Counted from the first letter of the stretch, positions 10,155 to 22,330 are shown. The stretch is 64,000 bases of DNA from Cymbidium sinense (GCA_021442155.1 CM038223.1:30850983-30914982), one strand, 5' to 3'. Notes: a model not told the origin generated them from the letters alone. Translations and numbers: made by a program.

Positions 10155-12929
10155 GATTCCTCTTTTGGAAGGTTGGATGGTAGGTACTCCAACACTTCAC
10201 ATGGTGCATAAGATAGATCTTATGACCAATGCTCATCCTAATCCCCTATAACAATGATTCCAAAATCCTAATTATACAAATTTTTACATGAAAAAAAGTG
10301 ATAATCTAACTAACACCTATAAAATAAAGGTTAGCTAAAACATACCACACAAATTCCAAGCATGTATATTGGACTTATCGCACATGGGTGACTAAGTCCA
10401 CCTGGCCTATGGATTATGCTTAGGGGTATAAAGCACCTACGAGCAAAAGTATTTATATTTTTATTTATGATTTCACCCCTTAAGCACAATCCCCTACATA
10501 AAAGAATAGTTAGACTAAGAACGTCCTATCATTCATTCTACAAGCATACATCCTAACATCCAGTCTAAAAATATATATCACAAAATAAAAAAAACATCAA
10601 ACCATGCACCAACCTAACCTAAAGCTAGATGTGGTGAATTAGGCTAATGAGTGTGCTTTGAAGGCTTGTGTGGTATGCTTAGTTTTGGCTTTAGGTTCAA
10701 ATTTTATAAGTGTGAAGAACATGTTCAACTTAGAGGAGGGTTTCTTTTAAGTTATTTAAGTGTTTTGGGTTTGTTTTATTTCATGTTTTAATTTGGTTTA
10801 AGTGCAACCTACAATTAATTACTAATGAAGAGAGGGAAAAGAAGAGAACTTCTCTTTCCTTCTCTAACCTTAACTAACTTTCTAAGGTAGGTTCATATTT
10901 TAGTTTCATTTTGGTGAATGTTTTGATTACATCTATTAATCAATCCTAAGTTTAGATAAACCCTAAATAAACCTATTCAAAAAGAAAGGCATTTTAAGAT
11001 TAGATAAAATGAATCAAAATTCACATAACACACATTACTTCATTTCTTTCCCAAACATATATAACATGCATATGGATGGACCCTATGCATATCTATACAT
11101 GCAAATGAGAGTATTAGACACACTTTATGATGCATGCTAAGTAATTCATTTAAGAAAATTTAGAAGTTAGATGTGCATGATTTTTCTTAAGTAGAAAGAG
11201 TTTTCCTTATCCAAAATTTCACATACATACATGAAAGTAATAAAGGCATAAGTGAGTACAGCACCATTGTTAACCAGAGGTGTAAGGTATAAAACCTACT
11301 TAAGGCTACTTAAAACCTCACAACCTTGGGGTTGTCCAGACTAATATACCACTTTCCTTAAATACAAATATGCATATAAAAGAAATGAAATAGAAAAGGA
11401 AAAAGCAAAAGTTGTTTAATGGATTCATTTTATCTTATGCAATTTATACATGCAAACATAGGCAACCCTTCTTAGGTGATAGCATAGGGATGAATAGAGT
11501 ATAAAATTAAGTCAGTGTTGGGTTCTTTTCAAATGAACCCTACATCTTACCAACTCCTATTCAAAACTATGCTAACATAAGAAAAAAAGAAACATATACT
11601 AAGCATACCTTTATAATCTATCACAAGAAAGCTTATAATTAAAGTATGAGTAGCACACTTTTAGAATTGGTATTTGGTTTATATATTTTTGAAAATAATT
11701 TGGATTTAGTAGTGATAATAGCCATTCATATTTCTACTTTGGCCAACACATGCAAATTGACATAAAGTAAATAATTTCATTTTAAAATTTGAATTTCAAA
11801 ACTATGAATGTATGAAATCACATGGCATGCAACTTAACATGTTGAGGAAAGATCCAAAGCAATGAAATCATGTAAACAAACTCACTTTACTTAAATCCTA
11901 AAGAAATTCTTATAGAATAAAAAAATTTAGAATAAATCAAAGTGAATTTCAAAATGATTTTTGTTTAGTTTGATGTTTGATTTAATTTTGAAAAGGTGAG
12001 ATGAGTTTGCTATTCCTAAACCATTCCCACATGTGTTTTGAAATTTTTTTAATTTTTAGATAATTAGATCCATTTTTATGAACTTATTAGCTTAAGGTAT
12101 GAATTAAGTGACTTAATTAACCCTTACCTACACCACCTTAAAAGAATTAACTAAATAATTATGAGCCAATAAGATGATATAAAACCCACAAGGAATTTAA
12201 ATTTATAATGCACCTAATAATGAAAAGGCCTAATGCAATTTGGCTCACAATTAAAAGTTAATTAAGCTAAAGGGTTTAGCTTAAGTAATTTCAAAACACC
12301 CTTTAATACTTATGAATGGGGTTTTGATTTCCTTAATTGAACTTAAGCTATTAAACACCTAAGCATCTACCCAAGGTAGATTAATTAAGTGCTAAAATTT
12401 TTTAGAATTTTTGAAAATTGATTAAGGGGATAATTAATGAATTAACCTTTAATTAAGAGGAGATTAAGGGGAGAAGAGAGGGTTTAGAGAAAATGCCCCA
12501 AAATTATTCCATAAACCTCCTACTTATTGGATCTGACCTTAATCAACCCTAATCATAGGGTAAATCCACTAATCATACCCTAATTACATGAGAAAGGTAA
12601 TTAAGAAATTATATGCAATTACTCTAATCAAGCCTTTAATAAATCCCAAGAAAATTAGAGGAGGCAGATGTCATCCCCTAAAACTTACCCAAAAAATTTG
12701 AGATTAATTAGATCTTAATCAAAGAGTAATTAGCAAAATACACTTTCCAATAAAACCCAAATTTAGAGAAAATCATAATTCAAAATACATAAAATTAATT
12801 TTAAAATGTTCTAGATTTAATTGTCTATCCATAGGTTTTTATTTTATATTTATTTGAATTTTCTATGAAGAGTTATGCATTTTTGAAGATCCATGAATTA
12901 ATCAAAATTACGCTTTTAAATTAACCCTA

Positions 12930-13760
12930 AGTAATCTAGCTCACCACGCTGCGGCGACTGTCGTTCTTTACATGCATTGCGCCATGAGGGGGTAACTTAA
13001 ATGCCACATCCTAAATGGCAGTGGCGGTGCATGCGCTTAAACCCTCCACTGTCCGATCAAAGATCGGATGACTAAGGATCTCCTCGCATTTTATAAAGGA
13101 TAAATAGATAACTAAATGTGTTAAATAATCTCAACCGTCCATCTAAAATGTGTGGATAGATAGCTGAGATGAGCCAAGTTCTTCCCCTTTATCAACAGGG
13201 ACCATCCATGATCAAGGGGAAGATCCAAGCTAGATCTAGCAAGGAATCACACCAAATTCAACCCACACTATCTAGAGATAGAGAGTGGCAAATCCAACGG
13301 TCAAAATTCAAAGAGGTGAAAATTTCTTTCACAAAGCTCCACACCACATTAAGTTCAGTGATAGTAAAATTTTATACCTCGCCGGAGGTGATCACCAGTG
13401 CTTGAGATCGATGAGGTAGCTTCGTCTGGTGGATACAAAGCCCTGGTGAAATTCCTAGGCCTTGGGATTGAGTGGCTTGCTCTATGGACCAACACCACTT
13501 GAAGATCCTTGCAACTTTGATCCAATTGCTCCTCTCCTTACTACGGGAACTCTAATGGAAGCTTGATTGAGCTCAGATTGGTCCTTCGAAGAAGTGTGTA
13601 GGAGGAATTGAGGTGGTTTTTAGTGTGGAGGAAATTAAAGATTGGATTGAGCTCCCCTATTTTTGCAGTATGCAAAATCGAGAAACGGGGAATTCTAATC
13701 CTCTATAAGAATCTTGGGAGTGTTCTTTGATGATTTCTCTGGGTTCCTTAGCTTCAATCG
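12930..13760 (-). repeat. GC-richer core of the long LTR, copy 2
   Basis: This corresponds to the cores at 2440, 48140, 53690 and 61970. It includes CATGCATTGCGCC, a near-palindrome CCGATCAAAGATCGG at about 13051-13065, and a TACCTCGCCGGAGG block that matches TACCTCACCGGTGG at 62525. A 78-codon open frame at 13169-13405 has no recognisable homology and is treated as chance. Confidence 0.55.
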
Positions 13761-14159
13761 ACAGAGGGCAAGAGAATTTTGAATTGAATTAGGGGGAGTA
13801 TATCTCCCCCTTGAAGGATCAAATGATCGACAATTCTCTTATCATTTTGATCCAATTGATGAGATTGGAGAGTTTTTTTTTTACTGTTTTGGGTGTGCAC
13901 ATGGTCAGTTTGATTCAAGGAATGGATTGCCAACTTCCCATGTGCTGAATTTGAGCTTAAGAGGGAATTTAAAAATTCAATTTTAAGATAAGGGGTGAGG
14001 TTTGGTCTAGGGACCAAATGGGCTGACCCAAACCCATTGGGTTGGGTGCACCACTCATCACTAAGTCCCCTTGAGCTTTTAAGAAAGCCTCAAGTGATTG
14101 TGCAGAGGGTATGACCAAATTACCCATAGATTAAGCCAAAATTTTTTCTGTGGCCTAGG

Positions 14160-14167
14160 GGTAGAAT
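14160..14167. other. 8-bp target duplication GGTAGAAT, left copy
   Basis: GGTAGAAT at 14160-14167 is repeated exactly at 14637-14644, directly on both sides of the MITE. Eight-bp duplications are the hallmark of hAT transposition. Confidence 0.85.
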
Positions 14168-14636
14168 TAGGGGTGTGCATTATTTGGTTTTAACCAAAAA
14201 ACCAAATCAAACCAAAGTTTTTGAGTAATTTGGTTCAGTTTTGAACTTAGTAGTTTGGATTTTGGTTTTAATTAATGAAAATTTTGGTTTTTGGTTTTTG
14301 GATTGGTTTGTTAAATAAAATTTTGGATGGAACCAAATAAATCAAAATAATTATATGATATACGATATTATTAATTTATATATTATAGGCTTATAGTAAG
14401 AATTATAAATGTAAACTACTATTGCTTATTCATTATACAATAAAATATAATGCAATAAATGTTTAAATGTAGCAAACTTCAGTTTATCCAAAACCAAACT
14501 AAAATAATTGAACCAAATTATTATTCGACTTGTTTAGTTTTACATTTTATTTGGTCGGTTTGGTTCAATATTTTTAGGAATCCAAAACCAATTGGTTTTA
14601 AAAATTTATCATCCAATCAACCAATGCACGCCCCTA
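14168..14636. mobile_element. hAT-type MITE, 469 bp
   Basis: The terminal inverted repeats are TAGGGGTGTGCATT at the left and AATGCACGCCCCTA at the right, with one mismatch. The interior next to the ends is rich in GGTTTTGG and AACCAAAC words, so the ends can pair further. A perfect 8-bp target duplication (GGTAGAAT) flanks it. No transposase is encoded; the open frame at 14459-14641 is chance. The element would be mobilised by a hAT transposase in trans. It is inserted in the long minus LTR and is well preserved, so it probably arrived after that LTR. Confidence 0.85.
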
Positions 14637-14719
14637 GGTAGAATGGTCATTTTGCTATTTTTCCACTTTGGACATGTTGGGTATGTGGAGAAATTAGGTT
14701 TGACCTAGTTTCATTGGAT

Positions 14720-15640
14720 TTGGAATCCATTTGATAGGGTTTGGCTCATGTTGACCCATTTAGGTCAAAATGGGTTAACTTGGGTCAAGTTGACCAATAG
14801 GTTGAATTGGGTCAAACCAAGGGTTGGGTTAAGTTCATATGACCATTTAAAATATTTTAGTGACTTTAGTTTGATTCAATTTGGTATATATTTGGTTTTG
14901 GCTCATATGACTTCATTTAGGTCAAATGGGCCAAGTTGATATATTTGACCCATTTGACCTATTTGAGGTAGGTCAATGATAGGTTTAGGTTAAGTTAGTC
15001 ATATGGAGGGGATTTGTATCTTTGTTTCTAATCAATTTGGGTTAAGTTCAATTTTCTCCCCCTTTAGGACATGTTGGGTCTAAGGTGAATTGGGCTAGGT
15101 TGGGTTTAGTTGGCCAATTAAGACTTTGGTCAAGTTCCACAAGTGATTTGGGATGGATTTGACCCATTGGTTCCAATCAATTTGGCTTAGATCAAGTTTT
15201 GACACATTTTGACCCTTTAGGTCAAAATGGGTCAACTTGGGTCAAGTTGGTCAATTGGGCTAGGTTAGGCTCAAATGTTGGCTTAGTCAAGTTCAAACAT
15301 AGGTCATGAGTAAACTTAGATCAATGGTTTCAATCAATTTTGCCTATGGTGGAATTTGGCTATGTTAGGTTTCATTTTTGGCTAAGTGTTGACATGGTCA
15401 ACCCTTAGGTATGACTTGGTTTGACCCAATTTGATTGATTGATCATCCCATGATGATTTTTATCATGATGAGAGGGATATATGAGTTTGGTTCAATCTAA
15501 TTTGGTTAGGATCAAAAGTTGGTTCATAAGGGTACTTTAGGTCACTTTGGGTCAAGTGAGCCTAAGTGGGTCAAATGGCTTGGTCAAATCTTGATTTGAA
15601 GTTAGTTGATCTTATTTATGGACTTATGATTGAAATATAA
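14720..15640. promoter_or_regulatory. Dense cluster of TTGACC/GGTCAA words in the LTR
   Basis: About twenty copies of TTGACC or its complement GGTCAA can be counted here, some back to back (GGGTCAAGTTGACC near 14783). TTGAC(C/T) is the W-box core bound by WRKY proteins. Similar but sparser words occur in the equivalent part of other LTR copies, for example 3730-3810 and 44330-44420. Regulatory use is inference; simple word amplification is an alternative. Confidence 0.4.
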
Positions 15641-15689
15641 ATCCATTTACAAGTGGTTTGAAGTCAAATGGATTTTGATCCATTTGAAA

Positions 15690-16970
15690 ATTTCATATTG
15701 AGAAGAAGAATATAAAAGGGTCTTGGGTTTGATTTTTGATTTGAGTTTTGATTGAATGATTGGAGTTTGGATTTATATATGAGCTCATGATTGTAGGGTT
15801 GATTGAACCATGAGAGAAAATCATGAGTTTGGCTTGATTTGAAAGTGATTTGTCTAAGTTCAAATTTTGACTTGAAAGGCTTAGATTGGATTTTGAATGG
15901 ATTTGAGTTTGATTTTTGAAATTGGTTTTAATTGTTTGAATTTATATTTCATTTATATATGTGAATATAAATGAGGATATAAATTGATCATGAGAAAATT
16001 TCAAGAATTTGAAATGGTTTAATCATGATTTAGGTTAAATCCATTAAAGGGAATTTAAAGGATTTAAGAAAATTTTTAAATTAAAATTTAATTCTTGACT
16101 TTGATTTGATTGATTTATATTTATATTTCATTTATATATGAGAATATAATTGAGAATACAAATAAGTTTTGAGAAAATCTCATGAGTTTGATATGATTTG
16201 ATCAAAGTTTAGGTTAAATCCATTGAAGGGAATTTAAAGGATTTAAGGGGATTTTTAAATTGGAATTTAATTTTTGAACTAGATTTGATTTATTTATTTT
16301 TATATTTCATTTATATATGAGAATATAAATGAAGATATAAATAAATTTTGAGAAAATTCTATGAGTTTGAAATGGTTTGATCAAAGTTTAGGTTAAATCC
16401 ATTAAAGGAAATTTAAAACATTTAAGGGGATTTTTTTAAATTGGAATTTAATTTTTGAGCTGGATTTGATTGGTTTATTTTATATTTCATTTATATATGA
16501 GAATATAAATGAAGGATATAAATAAATTTTGAGAAAATCCCATGAGTTTGAAATGGTTTGATCAAATTTTATGTTAAATCCATTAAAGGAATTTAAAGGA
16601 TTTAAAGGGGATTTTTTAAATTGGAATTTAATTTTTGAGTTGGCTTTGATTGATTTACATTTATATTTTATTTATATATGAGAATATAAATAAGTTTTGA
16701 GAAAATCCCAAGGGTTTGAATAGGTTTGATCATGATTTATGTTTGATTTTAGCTAAGTCCTTTAATGGAAAATTAAAGGGATTTAAGAAAATTTTCATGG
16801 ATTGATTTTGAATTTTGAATTTGATTTGATGGGTTTGAATTTATATTTCATTTATATATGTGAATATAAATGAGAATATAAATGAGGTATGAGAAAATCT
16901 CAAAGGTTTGAATATGTTTGATTCATAACTTTGGTTAAGTCCTTAAGGGAAGCTTAAGGACTTAGGCAAA
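15690..16970. repeat. Tandem array of about 180-bp units, about 7 copies
   Basis: The word TATTTCATTTATATATG recurs at about 15945, 16124, 16303, 16483, 16664 and 16844, with a partial unit at about 15770. The spacing is 179-181 bp. Each unit also carries GAGAATATAAAT, a TTTTGAGAAAAT block, TTAGGTTAAATCCATT and GGAATTTAAAGGATTTAAG. Units differ by scattered substitutions and small indels, so the array is not recent. It lies wholly inside the long minus LTR. Confidence 0.85.
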
Positions 16971-17002
16971 ATTTGGACTTAGAAATTTTTGATGGATTTT
17001 GA

Positions 17003-17066
17003 TCATGGGTTTCAATCATAGATCTCAATCATGGAATTCAATCAAGGATTTGAATCATGGAATTGA
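17003..17066. repeat. 13-bp minisatellite, about 5 units
   Basis: Units such as ATAGATCTCAATC, ATGGAATTCAATC and AAGGATTTGAATC follow each other directly. This small array adjoins the 180-bp array within the same LTR. Confidence 0.65.
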
Positions 17067-17342
17067 TTTGAGTTTGGATAAAATCAAATGGAATTGATTT
17101 GGAGTTTGACTTGAAGGAGGGAGAGTGAGGAATGGTTTAAGCTAAGGGTAGGAAATTTCCTAATACCACTAAGGCATGACCTATTCTTATGACTAACTCT
17201 TCTAAGTCTCTAGGGCTAGGTTGGATTGTCCACTTAATCACTAGATGTGTCTTAAGACTAAGGAACTCTTAAAGTCTAAGAGGGATCCTATGTCTAAGAT
17301 GGAGGGGTTGAGAGCTCATTCTAAAAATGAGGTTAGCACCAT

Positions 17343-18054
17343 TTTAGGAGGGACATAAAAAGTATTCATATATTCTATTTTCTCATTTCTTGAAATTATT
17401 AAGGCTTTTATTTGTGCCTTTAGCACTGTAGTTATGTTTATATCCTTGTTGGAGATTTGAGATTCGGGTACTCATATTAAAGAAACATGAGTTTTCTCTA
17501 ATTATTTAATTATATCACCAGTACAAGGTTCTTCTTTCCTTTGTGTGATTAAGGCTTTTTGAAGTTAATAAAGTAGCAATTCTTCTTCATCATCATCAGT
17601 ATCACTGTTAAGGTGAGGAATTACTTTATGTTGTTTTGATTTGTTGGCACTTTGGTTTTTTGAATCAACCCATTTTAGCATTATCTTAACATGTGGAGCT
17701 TTTGCTTTTGCACATTGACTTCCCCTACTTTCTTAGGCATAGAGTACTTGGCATCAGCATAGATCTTGATTTCACATATCAAGAATGGATTCATGTCACC
17801 ATCAATTTTACATTTTTCACCATTTTTAATGTATTTCATACATTAATGGAGGGTTGAAGACACTTCCATATTCATGATTCCATAATCTATCCAAGAGTGC
17901 TTTGTAGAAAACACTAGCTTTAATCACATCGAATTTAGCTTCTATGTACACTTTCCCAAAGCATATAAGAACAAGAGATCCTAAGGTTTGTTGTCTTGTT
18001 CATTGAATCTTTGTAAGAATACTATACTTTTATCCAAATAATGAGCACCAAAGC
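17343..18054 (-). pseudogene. Gypsy aspartic protease remnant, duplicate A
   Basis: This is nearly identical by eye to 18297-19020, offset by about 954 bp. On the minus strand it encodes the second half of the protease and its downstream spacer, including NGEKCKIDGDMNPFL and DAKYSMPKKVGE. These align with GNIQPFSVHEIELYEDAAYY of the plus element near 38030. The LTR starts directly after it, so this copy has lost all downstream pol sequence. Confidence 0.65.
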
Positions 18055-18296
18055 TATGTAATTTTTGGTATTATCCCCTTACCAGAGCCTCTTAAATAAT
18101 TGAGCTTGAATGTTGGATTATATAGGCTAATGTTATCTTTAACGAGCTTCTTTAGAACTGATAAGAAGTATTGAGGAATCATTATTGAAATGTGTTCTTC
18201 CTCAAAATTATCCTCCTCAAATAACATTTGAGTGTGATTTATGGTTCTCTAATCTATCTTATAGAAAAGGATCCCACATTCATTATAACCACTTTT
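18055..18296 (-). pseudogene. Protease-RT linker between the two protease copies
   Basis: This stretch is shared with 8230-8490. Read on the minus strand it has a HISIMIPQYFLSVLKK segment followed by a Gly-rich NYLRGSGKG-like run. It resembles the short Gly-rich region between protease and RT in Tat elements, but the match is weak. Its position between the protease copies shows the tandem unit was protease plus linker. Confidence 0.45.
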
Positions 18297-19020
18297 AGGA
18301 GGGACATAGAAAGTATTCATCTATTCTATTTTCTCATTTCTTGAAATTATTAAGGCTTTTATATGTGCCTTTAGCACTATAGTTATTTTTATAGCCTTGT
18401 TGGAGATTTGAGTTTCAGGTACTCATATTAAAGAAACATGAGTTTTCTCTAATTATTTTATTATATCATCAGTAAAAGGTTCTTCTTTCCTTGTGTGATT
18501 AAGGCTTTTTGAAGTTGATAAAGTAGCAATTCTTCTTCATCATCCTTAGTTTCACTACTAAGGTGAGGAATTACTTTATGTTGTTTTGATTCATTGGCAC
18601 TTTTGTTTTTTGAATTAACTCCTTTTAGCATTATCTTAACATATGGAGCTTTTGGTTGGGCATTAACTTCCCCTACTTTCTTAGACATAAAGTACTTGGC
18701 ATCATCATAGATCTTGATTTCACGTATCAAGAATGGATTCATGTCACCATCAATTTGACATTTTTCACCATTTTGAATGTATTTCATACATTAATGGAGG
18801 GTTGAAGACACTATGCCATATTCATGAATCCACAACCTATCCAAGAGTGATTTGTAGAAACCACTAGCTTTAATCACATGGAATTTAGCTTCTATGTACA
18901 GTTTCCTAAAGAATATAAGTAGAACAGGAGACCCTAAGGTTCATTGTCTTGTTCATTGAATCTTTGTAAGAATACTATACTTTTATCCAAATAATGAACA
19001 CCAAAGCTAATGTTCAAGTG
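18297..19020 (-). pseudogene. Gypsy aspartic protease remnant, duplicate B
   Basis: The longest open part is 18461-18787 on the minus strand, 108 codons from its first Met. Upstream of that Met, at 18790-18900, lies EAKFHVIKASGFYKSLLDR followed by WIHEYG, matching IEAKFHIIDSETSFNALLGR of the plus element. LLGR(P)-(W/R)IH is a conserved block of Tat/Ogre proteases. The family cleaves the Gag-Pol polyprotein. The active-site triad lies in the degraded part near 19000 and cannot be read. Confidence 0.7.
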
Positions 19021-20299
19021 TTTTAGTTGTTAAGAGATTGAGTGACACTCCTAGATCGATCAAGATTATTTTATATTGGTGGAATTACTTTTAGCTGTAA
19101 CATAAAAAAGGACATATTATGTTCGATCATCCCTAACAATAGGTCATCATCACTAAATGTGATGGTTGCTAAGTTTTGAGAGGTTAAGTCCTATTTCACC
19201 CACTCATCAAGTAAGAAATCTTTATAATATTTTGGATTTTTCAAGGCTTTAATTAATGTTTCATGTATGTCTTTGAATAACATAAGAGCATTATAGATAC
19301 TTAATATAGCTGGTAGTTTGCATAAATGGGCAAGAATATCATAGTTTTGTCATATTTTGGTGGTCTTTTGAGGTTTAGCTAGTGGAGGGGTAAGGTTAAT
19401 TTAAATTTCTTTGTCTTCATCCCTAACTATCCTCTATGTTGGTGGAGACATTTTCTTTTCACTCCTTAATTGGATTTGAGTTACTTCTTATGTGAACTCT
19501 TCCTTATCAAAGGAAGTTTCTGAACTCTGTGTTTCTTCAGAATTTTTAGAGCTCTCAAAACTACTACCTAATTTAGGACACAGCTTCTTTAAGCCTCATT
19601 TAACTTTCCCTTTGATAGGCTTTTCCTTTGGAAATCATAGCTCTTCCTCAAAGTTAGTTGATGTTGTAATCACATAGCTTGCCTCTCTTTTGGTTTGAAA
19701 AATAAAATTTTCATGTATGCTTATGACCTGACACATTTATTTGGAAACCTCTTCTCTAGGATTTTTTGTGTCAAGTTGCAAGTGGAGCATGTATTCCTCC
19801 AACTTAAATGGTTTTCATTGAGGTTTCTCATATTCCTCCAAAGATTCAATCAACTTTTATGTTTTGGACTTTGACTTTTGAGGTTTCCTCCTTTTCCTTG
19901 ATTTATGAGATTTTGATGAAGAAGTGTGGTTGATTTTCATTTATTTTTTTACATTATATAAAAATTTCCCTCTATTGGGCAAGAATACTCTTGGATCTAT
20001 TTTAGGTTCCATAAAGTTCTTCCATCAAATACCTTCTATGGCTAAAAGGATGTTGATAATTATTTTAGTCTTCTGCTAATGCAACTTTACCTATATTATT
20101 ATCTATATTATGCATTCCAACTAGCTTAACCTCTTTGTCTTTTGTATTTTAAATTGGATGTGATGTGATAACATTCACTTTCTCCTTTTTGGGATGTACC
20201 AATACACAGTTAGATAGGGAGAGCTGCCCAACTCTATAACTCTTTTCTACCCAATTTTTAAGACAAAATAATTAAAGTTGTGTTAGTAAGACTATTGAT
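19021..20299 (-). other. Decayed gag-protease spacer
   Basis: No domain is recognisable. The stretch is continuous with the protease on one side and Gag on the other, and it has Lys/Glu-rich and Ser-rich short frames on the minus strand, as in the corresponding spacer of element B (36691-37650). The open frame at 19492-19677 on the plus strand is a shadow. Confidence 0.4.
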
Positions 20300-20760
20300 A
20301 AATTATCAAAGAAGTAAGGCATCATTTTCTCTCATGTTCCTAGACATTATTTTGAATTGGGCTAAATGTTGCCATGGATTTTTCCATGTCTAAAAAGGTG
20401 TTGAATTTTTAGCATAATATATCCTTTGGGATAGTGTACTTGGTCATATTCAAATGGATATGGTCAGCCTTTTCCAACTAAGTGTTCAGTAGTCTTTGAA
20501 GGAATGACTGCTTTGACCTTTTGGCTAATAAGATCCTCTACTTAGGATTTTGTGATGATATCATCCTATTGGTGAGCATTTAGTATAACCTCTCCCAGAG
20601 GTTCTTATCTTTTTATTGAAGCTACTGATAAATTGGGTGAAGCATTTTACGTACCCCCAACTTGAGCTATTAAATTGATTGTCTCCAAAAGATTTCTTAG
20701 AGGTGCTTGTTGCATTATAATTTCTATTAAGTTAAGCTGATCAAATAACTCTTTCAATAG
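20300..20760 (-). pseudogene. Tat/Ogre-type Gag remnant
   Basis: On the minus strand near 20480-20430 the frame reads PYPFEYDQVHYPKGY. It aligns with PYPKEYDYVPYPKEF in the Gag of plus element B at about 35745-35790. This block precedes the capsid-like domain in Tat Gag proteins, which assemble the cytoplasmic particle. The rest of the capsid domain is too decayed to read, and a zinc knuckle is not visible. Confidence 0.6.
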
Positions 20761-22330
20761 TCCACTCATCTCATTGAGAAGATTATTGAGTTGATTCTTG
20801 ATCTCTTCTTTAGAGTTTAGAACCCATCTGTCATTGTAACCTTATCACAACATCAGTTAATTCTTCAATTTCTTCAATCTTCATTCAAATTTCACCTTCG
20901 GCCACTTGATTTCTTGGGCCCTCCTGATGTTTTTCCTCATTTGGATGTTCGAGTATGACATTTTTATTTCATAAATGTGTATCAATCACATAAACAACCT
21001 TTATTTTCATGCAATCGATATTATCATTATTTTGGGAATTAGGAGGTTGCTATTCTTCATCAGTCAAGAAGTCATCCTCTTCCCAAAAGGACTGATTATT
21101 CATATCATCAGCCATTGGCTGGCATTTTTGGATCGCTTCCAATTGATGGTGGGTGATTCAGCCTTTTCATCATCTAGTTGAACTTGGATTATTTTATACT
21201 TGATGACTTTGGGTTCTTTAGCCACCTAGATTGTTCAGAACCTCCCAATGGTAGATCTCTGAGAATGCATCCAAGCTATCACACCCTAGTCTTCACCAAA
21301 TAGATTAAGATGAGATGAATGATATTCCTTTTTTGGTGGAGGCTATCAAGACCTTCCAACAATTGTCCACTTAGTACGTTTGCACTGAAGGGCTTATTTT
21401 TGTTGTTCACCGAACATTAAACCCATAGGTCTTGAGTTTTGCACAGGGTGGAAGCAATATTTTTCAATATTCTCACATCTTTTAGAGTATGAATTTGTTG
21501 CATTGGCAATCTAGCTCACCAACTTTTTAGTTCTTCTTCGAAGGTTTCTATTTTTAATAAGCTTTAGAATTTTGTAGATTTTGGAGGAGATAGTTTTTTT
21601 TTCGTGGTCGATCTTATGAAATGGGATGCACATGTTTATCACAAAAGACTTTTTATAGCTCCTCTAGAGCTATTCCTCTTGACCCATCGAAGAATATTGA
21701 AATTATTTTTGGTGGTATGTTAACATTCACTAGTGGATCATAAGGTTGTCAGTTTGTACAAGTAATCTAGCAGCTCTATGAGAAGCATTGCACCTTCTTC
21801 AAGCTCTCCTAGACATTTTGGTGCCCGAGGAAGATGCTTCATGACCATTACTATGCAACAAAGGTAGTACCTTGTGGAATGATAGGTTCCTCCAATGGAT
21901 GAGTAAATCAACAATGATAGATTTCAATCTAGGCTGTGTAACCATCTTCTCTTAAGCATGTGCTATTAGAGTTGCCTTTGATAGCTTATTGAAAACAAAA
22001 CCCTTCTTAGAAGCTGAGTTCTTTTCTTGATTGAGTGAATCCTTGGAACTTAGTTGGGGATGATTACATTCAATCTTTTCCCTTGTATGGTAGCTTCTTA
22101 ACTATTTTTGGCATTTCAATGCCCTTAGTGATTGGGACAGTCATAAGTCCAACAAGTAAAAATCAGATGACTTCAAAAATTATTCTAAACTAGAGAGTGG
22201 CTCCAGCTGAACCAGCATTAATCACGGCCTGGGGAAATTTAACAGAAGACCCCTCTCCCAGCTTGATAGTCATTATATTTGTTAGGTTTGTTAGCAAAAC
22301 TTTTGCACTTGAACGTAAATTTGAAGTTAG
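20761..22330 (-). pseudogene. ORF upstream of Gag (Ogre-type ORF1), decayed
   Basis: Between the primer-binding-site-like sequence and Gag there is about 1.5 kb of former coding DNA. Near 22280-22200 the minus strand reads MTIKLGEGSSVKFPQAVI, faintly similar in layout to the MDSSRLVDGSIIKFGG start at 34017 in element B. Ogre elements carry an extra ORF of unknown function at this position. Assignment rests mainly on position. Confidence 0.4.

Larger units (their letters stand above)
8551..17338 (-). mobile_element. Very long Tat/Ogre-type LTR, minus orientation, with MITE and tandem array
   Basis: The left end (TGGTAAGACACCACATAG) matches the inverted LTR end seen at 31048 and 58710, and the right end (AAAAATGAGGTTAGCA) matches the inverted LTR start. 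Between them the order is as in other copies: a GTTAATTACATTCTAAGGG block, a block of AACCTAACCTAAA words, long AT-rich stretches, the GC-richer core, then TTGACC-rich DNA. Subtracting the MITE leaves about 8.3 kb, longer than the roughly 5.5 kb of the other copies. A 1.3 kb tandem array explains part of this. The span 8880-12900 outside listed repeats is AT-rich LTR sequence with no gene. Confidence 0.6.

Noticed and set aside
13169..13405. 78-codon frame in an LTR core
   Set aside because: Not kept in the equivalent position of the other cores and without a recognised motif.
14459..14641. 60-codon open frame as a small gene
   Set aside because: It lies wholly in the hAT MITE and its right inverted repeat; there is no coding signature.
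15690..16970. Array of 180-bp units as a centromeric satellite array
   Set aside because: Only about seven diverged units, fully enclosed in one LTR; the length alone does not prove a centromere.
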